A stretch of 11,542 nucleotides of DNA. Origin: Desulfonema limicola (GTDB lineage Bacteria > Desulfobacterota > Desulfobacteria > Desulfobacterales > Desulfosalsimonadaceae). The translations under genes were made by a program, and so were the position numbers. The stretch is taken from assembly GCA_020722245.1 (NCBI GenBank), contig DYLE01000056.1, positions 1 through 11,542 of the forward strand, given 5' to 3'. This document shows, in pieces, positions 1-6,976 of the stretch. Numbering within the stretch: position 1 is the first letter of the stretch; every line of letters begins with the position of its first letter. Below the pieces are notes generated by a model, which ran no database searches, was not told where the DNA came from, and saw nothing but the letters and a program-made list of their open reading frames with translations.

Positions 1-1630
1 CCCCCAGGTTTCCGCAAAGCATGGCCAGGTGGGCGCAGGATTTCACGTTGTCGGTGCCGGAGGTGTGCTGGGTGATCCCCATGGCATAAAGAATGGATGC
101 GGGTTTGGCCCGGCCGTACATGCGGGCCGCCGCATACAGCTCCTCCTGGGAGAGTCCGGTGATGGATGCGACAAACGCCGGGGTATAGTCCTCGAGGTTC
201 GCCGCAAACGCCTCAAACCCTTCGGTCCGCTCGGCGATGTATTCTTGGGCGTGCAGCCCCTCTTTGATGATGATATGCATCAGGCCGTTGAGCAAGGCCA
301 CATTGGTTCCGGGCCTGGGCCGCAGCCAGAGGGCGGCGTAGTCCACCAGGTCGATCCGGCGGGGATCGATCACCAGCAGCTTGGCCCCCCTGCGAAGCAC
401 CGCCTCCTTAATATAGTTGGCGATGATGGGGTGGTTCTCGGTGGTGTTGGTTCCGATCGTTAAGATGACTTTGGATTTTAGAATATCCCCGATGGGGTTT
501 GTCATGGCCCCGCTTCCGAGTGTGGCGGCAAGACCTGCCACCGTGGAGGCATGTCAGAGCCGGGCGCAGTGATCCACGTTGTTGGTGCCGATCACCGCGC
601 GCATGAACTTTTGAAACAGGTAGTTTTCCTCGTTGGTGCATTTGGCCGAGCTCAGCCCCCCGATGGCGTCCGGCCCGGATTCCTTTTTGATGGCGGAGAG
701 CTTTTGCGCCACCAGATCCAGCGCCTCATCCCAGGAGGCCTTGCGGAACGCGCCGTTTTCCTTGATCAGCGGATCGGTCAGCCGGTCTTCGTCCCCGATG
801 AACTCATACCCGAACCGCCCCTTGACGCACAGGCTTCCCTGGTTGACCCCGGCATCGAGTTTCGTGGTGACGCCGATGACCCGGTTTTCCATGACCCTGA
901 GCTCCATCTGGCAGCCGCACCCGCAGTACGGGCAGGTGGTCATCACCCGTTTTTCCAGCCAGGGCCTTCCCTTGAACCGGCTTAAATTTTCCGTGAGCGC
1001 CCCGGTGGGGCAGACCATCAGGCATTCCCCGCAGGACCTGCAGATCTCCGCGTTGGCCACCACGATCCGGGCGTCATCACCCTCGCCGCTGGCTTCGATG
1101 GCGCCGATCCCCTTGATCTCCCGGCAGGCGGTGACGCAGCGCTTGCACATGATACAGCGCTCCGGCCAGTAGCGAATCAGGGAGGTGGAGTAGGAATCGT
1201 CCCTTTTTTGTTTGCGGGGTTCAAAGGGCACCTCCGTGATGCCGAACCGGTAAACGAGGTTCTGAAGGTCGCATTCCCCGGCCTTGTCGCAGATGGGGCA
1301 GTCCAGGGCGTGATGCTTTAAAATCTTTTTGAGGTTGACCACCCGCTGGGCGTGCAGGGCCTCCGACTCGGTGGTGACCTCCATCCCCTCTTCCACCGGC
1401 GTGTTGCAGGATGTCACCGGCGCTTCCTGTCCCCTGATCTCCACGATGCACATGTTGCAGGACCCGATGGGCGGAAGCCTTTTATGATAGCACAGGGTCG
1501 GAATGTCGATCCCGATTCCCTGGGCGGCTTTCAGGATCGTGGTGCCCTCGGGAACGGAAACCTCCCTGCCGTCGATTTTTAAGCTGACCATCTCTGTTTC
1601 TGTACCTTTTTCGTATGTAGGGTTATTCAT
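1..1630 (-). CDS. fdhA: Selenocysteine-containing formate dehydrogenase alpha subunit in the NuoG position (partial, read through TGA)
   Basis: Catalytic subunit predicted to oxidise formate to CO2 at a Mo or W bis-MGD centre and pass electrons along an Fe-S chain. Seen in the translation: a [2Fe-2S] domain (Cys47, 58, 61, 75), a NuoG-type His-Cys cluster (His107, Cys111, 114, 120), two [4Fe-4S] ferredoxin motifs (Cys159-169 and Cys197-207), and the molybdopterin-oxidoreductase [4Fe-4S] site (Cys233, 236, 240, 268). An in-frame TGA follows DHCARL at residue 359, then HASTVAGL, which is the Sec-His active site of formate dehydrogenases. The frame stays open for 184 further codons to the window edge, with GTNTTENHP and VIDPRR bis-MGD motifs. 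About 543 residues are visible; relatives are near 900, so the C-terminus lies outside. The gene starts 6 nt after nuoD. A second possible start is Met14 at 1591, closer to the usual family start. Canonical NuoG lacks the Sec-His pair, so this is called FDH-type. The electron acceptor is inferred. Confidence 0.9.
512..556 (-). promoter_or_regulatory. Bacterial SECIS element of fdhA
   Basis: Eleven nucleotides after the UGA, the mRNA can form a perfect 6-bp stem, GGUGGC with GCCGCC, closing the loop AGGUCUU (542-524 on the minus strand). The E. coli fdhF SECIS, as I recall it, has the same 11-nt distance and an AGGUCU loop, the part recognised by the SelB elongation factor. A weaker lower stem, GCCUCC (550-545) with GGAAGC (517-512), five of six pairs, could extend it. 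The folding was done by eye. Confidence 0.82.
554..556 (-). other. UGA selenocysteine codon (Sec359 of fdhA)
   Basis: The minus-strand TGA lies between codons for ...NNVDHCARL and HASTVAGLA.... In formate dehydrogenases this exact position holds the catalytic Sec or Cys, followed by the conserved active-site His. The frame continues without another stop to base 1 and keeps family motifs, so neither a true stop nor a pseudogene fits. Use of Sec requires selA, selB, selC and selD elsewhere in the genome; none of these is in the window. Confidence 0.93.
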
Positions 1631-1636
1631 GAAATG

Positions 1637-2809
1637 CTACCTGTCGATCTCCCCCAGCACCACGTCCAGGCTGCCGATGATGGCGATGGCGTCGGCGATC
1701 ATATGCCCGGTCATCAGACGGGGAATGGCGCTGGCCAGATAAAAACAGGGGGCTCTGACCTTCATGCGGTAGGGATGCTCGCTGCCGTCCCCGACCAGGT
1801 AAAACCCCAGTTCCCCCTTTGCCCCTTCCACGGCCTGATAAACCTCCCCCTGGGGAGCGTTCGGGCCTTTGGCGTTTATCATGAAACGCCGGATGAGCGC
1901 GCTGATGTCTTTTTCCACATCGGACAGGGCTGGATTGCCGATCCAGGGGTTGTCGGTCTGCACCGGTCCTTCCGGAAGATTTTCAATCGCCTGGTGAATG
2001 ATGGCCAGAGACTGCGTAAACTCCTCCATCCGCACCAGGTACCGGTCGTACACATCCCCGTTCTCGCCCACCGGGATTTTAAAATCAAAGTCATCATAGC
2101 TGGAGTAGGGGAAGGCCTTGCGCACGTCATAGGCCACGCCGGAGGCCCGAAGGCTCGGCCCGGTCAGCCCATAGTTCACGGCCTCTTTCGCGGTGATCGC
2201 TCCGATGTTCATGGTTCGCGTGGTCCAGATCTTGTTTTCCGTGAGCAGGGTGTGGTACCCGGAAAGCGCCTTGGGAAACCATTTCACAAACTCCCGGACC
2301 TTTTTGATAAACTCATCGGTGGCGTCATGGGCGACCCCGCCGATCCTGAAAAAGGTCGGGGTAAGCCGGTATCCGGATATCTCCTCGTTGATCTTCATGA
2401 TCATTTCCCGGTCCCGAAAGGCGTAGAAAATGACCGTCATGGCCCCGATGTCTAAGGCATGGGTGCCCAGCCAAAGCTGGTGGCCCATGAACCGCGCCAG
2501 CTCGGCCATGATCCCCCGAAGGTACTGGGCCCTTTTGGGGACCTCGATCCCCATCAGTTTTTCCACGGCGAGGCAGTAGCCGATGTTGTTCGCCGATGCG
2601 GAGGAGTAGTCCAGCCGGTCGGTCAGAGGGATGATCTGCTGGTAGTTCCGGTGTTCGGCCAGCTTTTCTATCCCCCGGTGCAGGTATCCGATATGAGGCG
2701 TGGCCTTTACAATGGTCTCGCCGTCCAGCTCCAGTACCACCCGCAGCACGCCGTGGGTTGCGGGATGGTGAGGGCCCATATTGAGGGTGATGGTTTTTGC
2801 TTCAGCCAT
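1637..2809 (-). CDS. nuoD: NADH-quinone oxidoreductase (complex I) subunit D, 49 kDa type
   Basis: Q-module subunit of complex I that, with NuoB, forms the quinone-binding pocket at the cytoplasm-membrane interface. The 390-residue protein opens with the family motif GPHHPATHG (residues 12-20) and ends in LGEIDR. His19 and Tyr68 are 49 residues apart, the spacing of the two quinone headgroup contacts (His38 and Tyr87 in Thermus Nqo4). It has no paired CxxC motifs for a NiFe centre, so it is a true NuoD and not a group 4 hydrogenase large subunit. NuoC and NuoD are separate proteins here, unlike the fused NuoCD of E. coli. The gene follows nuoC after 63 nt and precedes fdhA by 6 nt, in one apparent operon. 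Its Shine-Dalgarno is weak (AGG about 10 nt before ATG). Confidence 0.96.
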   Translation of the reverse strand: MAEAKTITLNMGPHHPATHGVLRVVLELDGETIVKATPHIGYLHRGIEKLAEHRNYQQIIPLTDRLDYSSASANNIGYCLAVEKLMGIEVPKRAQYLRGIMAELARFMGHQLWLGTHALDIGAMTVIFYAFRDREMIMKINEEISGYRLTPTFFRIGGVAHDATDEFIKKVREFVKWFPKALSGYHTLLTENKIWTTRTMNIGAITAKEAVNYGLTGPSLRASGVAYDVRKAFPYSSYDDFDFKIPVGENGDVYDRYLVRMEEFTQSLAIIHQAIENLPEGPVQTDNPWIGNPALSDVEKDISALIRRFMINAKGPNAPQGEVYQAVEGAKGELGFYLVGDGSEHPYRMKVRAPCFYLASAIPRLMTGHMIADAIAIIGSLDVVLGEIDR

Positions 2810-2840
2810 GATCTAATGCCTGTTTATCTAGAGGGTTGAA

Positions 2841-2866
2841 ATTCCCCTTATGCCCGGCGGGGGAAT
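2841..2866 (-). other. Stem-loop between nuoC and nuoD
   Basis: The two 7-base arms ATTCCCC and GGGGAAT (2860-2866 and 2841-2847 on the minus strand) are perfectly complementary around a 12-nt loop, in the 63-nt gap between the nuoC stop and the nuoD start. No T-run follows, so it does not look like a full intrinsic terminator. It could act in mRNA processing or stability, or in setting subunit ratios. The function is inferred; the pairing is seen. Confidence 0.45.
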
Positions 2867-2872
2867 AGGTTT

Positions 2873-3355
2873 TTAATAATCCTCAATGGTTTCAGGATTA
2901 AACGGCTTGTCGAAGTGTTTCCCTTGAAGGGGGAAATCCTTTCTTAGGGGATGCCCGTCAAAGTTTTTCCAGGTCAGGATCCGCCGAAGGTCCGGATGCC
3001 CGGAAAAGCTGATTCCCAAAAGATCATAAACCTCGCGTTCCCCCCAGTTGGCGGAATGCCAGATGTCGCTCACCGTAGGAACCTCCTGTCCTTCCTCGGT
3101 TTGAAGCCGCACTCGAAGCCGGGTGAAATCGGCCGTGGAAAGCAGCAGGTAAACCAGATCAAACCGGGGGATTCGGGGGGTCCAGTCGATCCCCACGATG
3201 TCTACAAGCATGTCGAAGTTTTCTTCGTGAACCGCCTTCATCAGTTGGGGGAAGCTTCCTGCGGCGGCAACAATCTCGTTGGCGTCCTTGATGAATTTTA
3301 AGATTGAGCCGGGGTGTTTTCTGTCGATTCTGGCGACAACCGATTGAGTATCCAT
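2873..3355 (-). CDS. nuoC: NADH-quinone oxidoreductase (complex I) subunit C, 30 kDa type
   Basis: Peripheral Q-module subunit that holds NuoD and NuoB together. The 160-residue product carries the 30 kDa signature near residues 93-128: PTVSDIWHSANWGEREVYDL, then GI, a short linker, and HPDLRRIL. The C-terminal GHPLRKDFPL is also typical. An upstream in-frame ATG at 3373 would add six residues, but no ribosome-binding site precedes it. The ATG at 3355 has AAGGA about 9 nt upstream, so it is preferred. The gene lies 34 nt after the nuoB stop, in the same operon. Nothing is missing compared with unfused NuoC proteins. Confidence 0.93.
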   Translation of the reverse strand: MDTQSVVARIDRKHPGSILKFIKDANEIVAAAGSFPQLMKAVHEENFDMLVDIVGIDWTPRIPRFDLVYLLLSTADFTRLRVRLQTEEGQEVPTVSDIWHSANWGEREVYDLLGISFSGHPDLRRILTWKNFDGHPLRKDFPLQGKHFDKPFNPETIEDY

Positions 3356-3389
3356 CCTGTGTGATCCTTGCATTGAAAAATTAAGGGCT

Positions 3390-3893
3390 TCAGGGGGTAT
3401 GGTCCGGCCGCTGGTCTAATTTTTCGGTTCTGATTTTTTCCTGGATCTTCATGAGACCGGCCAGAAGGGTTTCAGGCCGGGGCGGGCATCCGGGAATATA
3501 CACATCCACCGGAATAATCTGATCCACCCCCTGCACCACCGCATAGCTCTGGAACACCCCGCCGCAGGAGGCGCAGGAGCCCATGGCGATGACCCATTTG
3601 GGGTCGGCCATCTGATCGTAGATCCGTTTGACCATCACGGACATCTTTTTGGTCAGGGTGCCCGCCACGATCAGCAGGTCGGACTGCCGGGGGGAGGGTC
3701 TGAAGACCTCGGAGCCGAACCGGGAGATATCGAAATCGGACAGGGAGGTCGCGATCATCTCCAGGGCGCAGCAGGCAAGGCCGAAGGTGCAGGGCCATAC
3801 GGAATTGCTTCTCCCCCAGTTGATCAGTTTTTCCAGGCTGGTGACCAGGACGGATCCCTCTGCGAATTTAGTGAGTTTGTTTTCTATTCCCAT
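3390..3893 (-). CDS. nuoB: NADH-quinone oxidoreductase (complex I) subunit B, 20 kDa/PSST type
   Basis: Carries the terminal [4Fe-4S] cluster N2, which reduces quinone. Visible ligands are the tandem Cys41-Cys42 in FGLACCALEM, Cys107 in GSCASCGG and Cys136 in PGCPPRPE. Their spacing (65 and 29) equals that of Thermus Nqo6. Length is 167 residues. The ATG at 3893 overlaps the end of nuoA by 10 bases, suggesting translational coupling, and has a G-run 7 nt upstream that also codes for the end of NuoA. An ATG at 3914 would add seven residues (MEKGGPG) outside the conserved start, so it is less likely. All cluster ligands are present, so electron transfer to quinone should be intact. Confidence 0.96.
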   Translation of the reverse strand: MGIENKLTKFAEGSVLVTSLEKLINWGRSNSVWPCTFGLACCALEMIATSLSDFDISRFGSEVFRPSPRQSDLLIVAGTLTKKMSVMVKRIYDQMADPKWVIAMGSCASCGGVFQSYAVVQGVDQIIPVDVYIPGCPPRPETLLAGLMKIQEKIRTEKLDQRPDHTP

Positions 3894-4240
3894 TCCAGGG
3901 CCCCCTTTTTCCATACGTAAACATAACAGACCAGAAGAATCAGGATGAAAAGCAGCATTTCAATAAACCCAAACAGGCCCAGATGCCTGTAATAGACCGC
4001 CCAGGGATAGACAAACACGCACTCCAGGTCAAATACCAGAAAAAGCAGGGCGATCACATAGAACTTGACCGGGGTTTGGGCGTACTGGGCGCCCTCGCTG
4101 GGTAGGCCGCACTCATAAGGCTCCTTCTTGACCTGAAAAGGCCGGTTGGGCCCCATGATACTCGACAGGAATACGATTCCCGCGCCGAATGTAACCGCCA
4201 GGATCATAATATAAAGGATGGGCAGGTACTCTGTCAGCAT
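3884..4240 (-). CDS. nuoA: NADH-quinone oxidoreductase (complex I) subunit A
   Basis: Small membrane subunit at the junction of the membrane arm and the Q-module. The 118-residue protein has three hydrophobic segments, roughly residues 8-30, 60-80 and 88-109. It has the conserved YECG loop (residues 42-45) and the FDLE motif in the second segment, both NuoA hallmarks. It is the first gene of the minus-strand nuo operon, with GGAGG at 4252-4256, about 11 nt before the ATG. Its stop overlaps the nuoB start. No gene on the same strand lies upstream within the window, so the operon starts here. Confidence 0.95.
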   Translation of the reverse strand: MLTEYLPILYIMILAVTFGAGIVFLSSIMGPNRPFQVKKEPYECGLPSEGAQYAQTPVKFYVIALLFLVFDLECVFVYPWAVYYRHLGLFGFIEMLLFILILLVCYVYVWKKGALEWE

Positions 4241-4330
4241 TATGAGGGATACCTCCGTTATGTTGTTTCCCGGCCGTTTGCTCGCATGGCAGGTGCGGCC
4301 GTTTTTATAAAAAAATCAATTAAATTTTTT

Positions 4331-4359
4331 TACATAGTCGATAACAAAAAGACGGTCAA
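4331..4359 (-). promoter_or_regulatory. Candidate sigma-70-like promoter for the nuo operon
   Basis: On the minus strand TTGACC (4359-4354) is followed after 17 nt by TATGTA (4336-4331), in A+T-rich sequence about 90 bases before the nuoA start. The -35 matches the consensus well; the -10 is poor (three of six). It is the best candidate seen by eye. Confidence 0.35.
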
Positions 4360-4440
4360 GCATAAAAATAGGGTTAAAAAAACTTTCATGGTTTCGAAGG
4401 GTTTAGAAATTTCAGGCCCCTGATCGATCCTTTATTTTAC

Positions 4441-4469
4441 TTGACACCCTAAAACCATCTTGCTAAAAA
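4441..4469 (+). promoter_or_regulatory. Candidate sigma-70-like promoter for fadN-fadA
   Basis: A perfect TTGACA (4441-4446) is followed by a 17-nt spacer and TAAAAA (4464-4469, four of six consensus bases). Transcription would start near 4476, leaving a leader of about 65 nt before the fadN ATG. Confidence 0.55.
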
Positions 4470-4540
4470 TTTTTCTTTAGTTTTTTGATTCTCCACATGC
4501 CGTGCGTTTTTGTTAAACTTCAATATATCAGGAGGAAATT

Positions 4541-6949
4541 ATGCAGAGAAGAATCAGAAAGGCGGCCGTTATCGGCTCCGGTATCATGGGCGGAGGGATC
4601 GCGGCTCTCCTTGCCAGTGCCGGGATTGAGGTGATGCTTTTGGACATCGTCCCGTTTGATCTCAAGGACGAGGAAAAAAACGATCCGAAAGCCAGAAACC
4701 GGATTGTCCAGGCGGGTCTGGATGCGGCGATCAAATCAAAACCGCCGCTTTTCATGGACAAGAAAAAAGACCCGGAGATGATTTCCATCGGAAACCTGGA
4801 GGATGATCTTAACAAGCTTGCGGAATGCGACTGGATCGTCGAGGTGGTGGTGGAAAACCTCAAAATCAAACAGGAACTATTCAAACGGATCGACGGGGTC
4901 AGACGGAAAGGGAGCATCGTCAGCTCGAACACATCGGGCATTCCTTTAAAGGAGATGTCCAAGGGGCTCAGCCTGGAGATGCGGCAGCATTTTCTGGGGA
5001 CTCATTTCTTCAACCCGGTACGATACATGCACCTTCTGGAAATCATTCGCGGCGACAAAACCCTTCCCGAGGTTCTTGAGTTCATGGCGAATTTCGGCGA
5101 AAAGATGCTGGGCAAGGGAATCGTATGGGCAAAGGACACCCCCAACTTTGTCGGAAACCGGATCGGGGTCCAGGGGATGGGCAAGGCCATGCAGGCCATG
5201 CTGGAGCACGGTCTGACCATCCCCGAGGTGGATGCCCTGTTCGGACCGCCCATGGGCCGGCCCAAGACCGCCATCTTCGCCACCTCCGACCTGGTGGGTT
5301 TGGACACCATGGCCCACGTATCCAAAAACTGCTTTGACCTCTGCCCGAACGACGAGATGCGGGACACCATGAAGATTCCGGATTTCGTCAATCAGATGAT
5401 CGAAAAGAAACTGCTCGGCAACAAGACCAAGGCGGGTTTCTATAAGAAAGAGCTGACCCCCGAATGGAAATCCATCCGCAAGGTGATCAATCCCAAAACC
5501 GGGCAATACGAGGAGTATGGAAAACCGGACTTCCCCTGCCTGGAGGCGGCGAAAAAGGCCCAGACCCTTCCGGAAAAGCTGAAAGCGATTGTTTACGGCG
5601 ATGACAGGGGCGCCAAATTCGCCTGGGATGTGGTTTCCAATGGTTTGATCTATTCGGCGAATCGAATCCCTGAGATTTCGGACACCATTGTGGATATCGA
5701 TAACGCGATGAAATGGGGGTATAACTTCGAAATGGGTCCCTTTGAAACCTGGGACGCCATCGGCGTGAAAAAATCGGTCAAAAGGATGGAAAAAGAGGGG
5801 TTGACCGTGCCGAAAAACGTGAAAAAGATGCTGGCCACCGGCGCCACCTCCTTCTATAAACTCAAGGGCGGCAAAAAACTCTACTTTGATTTCGCCACCA
5901 ACAAGTACAAGGAAATGGCCGCCAACGAGAAGGCGATTGTCCTGGCGGACCTGAAGGCCAATAAAAAGGTCGTGAAAACAACCGCTTCCTGCTCCCTGAT
6001 CGATATCGGAGACGGGGTGTTTGACCTGGAGTTCCATTCCAAGATGAACGCCATCAACAAGGAGATGGTGGATTTCATGATGGAAGCCGGCGAGTATGTT
6101 TTAGATAACGGCGTCGGCATGGTCATCGGCAATCAGGCCTCCGGAATGCCCGCTCCGTTTTCAGCAGGCGGCGACCTGGCCTATATGCTGGGGCTTGCCA
6201 GGGCCGGCAAGTTTGCGGAAATCGACGGGTTTATTAAAAATGTTCATAAGGGGATCATGGGAACCAAATACGCCCCCTACCCTGTCGTGGCCGCGCCCTA
6301 TGGGCTGACCCTGGGCGGCGGATGTGAGGTCTGCATGGCCGCCGACAGGATCGTGGCCCATGCCGACCTGTTCATGGGTCTGGTGGAAATCGGGGCCGGG
6401 CTTGTTCCGGGCGGCTGCGGCATGATGCACCTGTGGAGAAACTATGTGGATTCAAAGCCCGAGGCCGCGAAACTTACGGACATGGCTGGTTTCTTCATCC
6501 AGGCGTTCATGTGCGTGGCCCAGGCGAAGGTTTCCTCATCCGCAGCCGATGCCCGCAAAAACGGGTTCCTCAAGCCCACCGACCGCATCGTGTTCAACCG
6601 GGACATCCTGATCGGCGAGGCCAAGAAAGAGGTCTTAAAGATGGTGGACGACGGATACGTCCCGCCGAGAAAGAAAAAGATCCCGGTGTTCGGCCGAGAG
6701 GCCCACGGCATGCTCTGGGCGGAAATGAACAACATGAAGATCGGCGGTTATATCACCCCCCACATGGAGAAAATCGCAAAAAGAGCGGCGGTATGCATGT
6801 CCGGCGGTGACGTGCCCCAGGGCACGCTGGTTTCCGAGGAATACCTGATGAACCTTGAGCGGGAAACCTTCGTGGATCTCTGGCGAACCGAGGAGACCCA
6901 GAAGATGGCCGAGCATATCATGAACACCGGCAAACCCCTTTTCCTATAA
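4541..6949 (+). CDS. fadN: Bifunctional 3-hydroxyacyl-CoA dehydrogenase / enoyl-CoA hydratase (FadN type)
   Basis: Catalyses the two middle steps of fatty acid beta-oxidation: hydration of trans-2-enoyl-CoA and NAD-dependent oxidation of 3-hydroxyacyl-CoA. The dehydrogenase half comes first: a Rossmann GSGIMGGG at residues 12-19, SNTS at 129-132, catalytic His155 in HFFNPV, Glu167, and Asn206 in NFVGNR. The crotonase half follows from about residue 485, with oxyanion-hole segment SAGGDL (541-546) and GGGCEV. Both catalytic glutamates are present, Glu596 and Glu616, 20 residues apart as in rat enoyl-CoA hydratase. The 802-residue length and domain order match Bacillus FadN (about 790) and are the reverse of E. 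coli FadB. AGGAGG ends 6 nt before the ATG. fadA follows after 27 nt. In an anaerobe it could serve either oxidation or, reversed, acyl-CoA reduction; oxidation is the simpler reading. Confidence 0.93.
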   Translation: MQRRIRKAAVIGSGIMGGGIAALLASAGIEVMLLDIVPFDLKDEEKNDPKARNRIVQAGLDAAIKSKPPLFMDKKKDPEMISIGNLEDDLNKLAECDWIVEVVVENLKIKQELFKRIDGVRRKGSIVSSNTSGIPLKEMSKGLSLEMRQHFLGTHFFNPVRYMHLLEIIRGDKTLPEVLEFMANFGEKMLGKGIVWAKDTPNFVGNRIGVQGMGKAMQAMLEHGLTIPEVDALFGPPMGRPKTAIFATSDLVGLDTMAHVSKNCFDLCPNDEMRDTMKIPDFVNQMIEKKLLGNKTKAGFYKKELTPEWKSIRKVINPKTGQYEEYGKPDFPCLEAAKKAQTLPEKLKAIVYGDDRGAKFAWDVVSNGLIYSANRIPEISDTIVDIDNAMKWGYNFEMGPFETWDAIGVKKSVKRMEKEGLTVPKNVKKMLATGATSFYKLKGGKKLYFDFATNKYKEMAANEKAIVLADLKANKKVVKTTASCSLIDIGDGVFDLEFHSKMNAINKEMVDFMMEAGEYVLDNGVGMVIGNQASGMPAPFSAGGDLAYMLGLARAGKFAEIDGFIKNVHKGIMGTKYAPYPVVAAPYGLTLGGGCEVCMAADRIVAHADLFMGLVEIGAGLVPGGCGMMHLWRNYVDSKPEAAKLTDMAGFFIQAFMCVAQAKVSSSAADARKNGFLKPTDRIVFNRDILIGEAKKEVLKMVDDGYVPPRKKKIPVFGREAHGMLWAEMNNMKIGGYITPHMEKIAKRAAVCMSGGDVPQGTLVSEEYLMNLERETFVDLWRTEETQKMAEHIMNTGKPLFL

Positions 6950-6976
6950 CATTGAAACCTTCAGGAGGATATACCT

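Larger units (their letters stand above)
4241..4540. other. Divergent nuoA/fadN control region
   Basis: This 300-base gap separates the oppositely oriented nuo and fad operons. Its centre is much richer in A+T than the flanking genes. It holds one promoter candidate for each direction, listed separately. It also contains a small inverted repeat TCAGG-CC-CCTGA (4412-4423) and two copies of CGGCCG (4271-4276 and 4296-4301). No open reading frame with a ribosome-binding site was seen, and no operator could be assigned to a known regulator. Confidence 0.6.

Noticed and set aside
554..556. TGA as a real stop, making a truncated NuoG or a pseudogene
   Set aside because: The position is the Sec/Cys active site, the frame stays open for 184 codons with family motifs, and a SECIS-like hairpin follows.
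1634..2455. 273-codon open frame antisense to nuoD
   Set aside because: Shadow of nuoD; no ribosome-binding site or recognisable domain.
1637..2809. NuoD homologue as a group 4 NiFe hydrogenase large subunit, giving a formate hydrogenlyase
   Set aside because: No paired CxxC motifs for NiFe binding; the quinone-contact His and Tyr are present with complex I spacing.
4271..4301. Two CGGCCG copies as an operator or terminator
   Set aside because: Short palindromic hexamers in GC-rich DNA, with a 19-nt gap and no T-run in a terminating context; too weak to call.
4946..6037. 363-codon open frame antisense to fadN
   Set aside because: Lies wholly inside a confidently identified gene, has low-complexity composition typical of GC-rich antisense frames, and matches no family I recognise.
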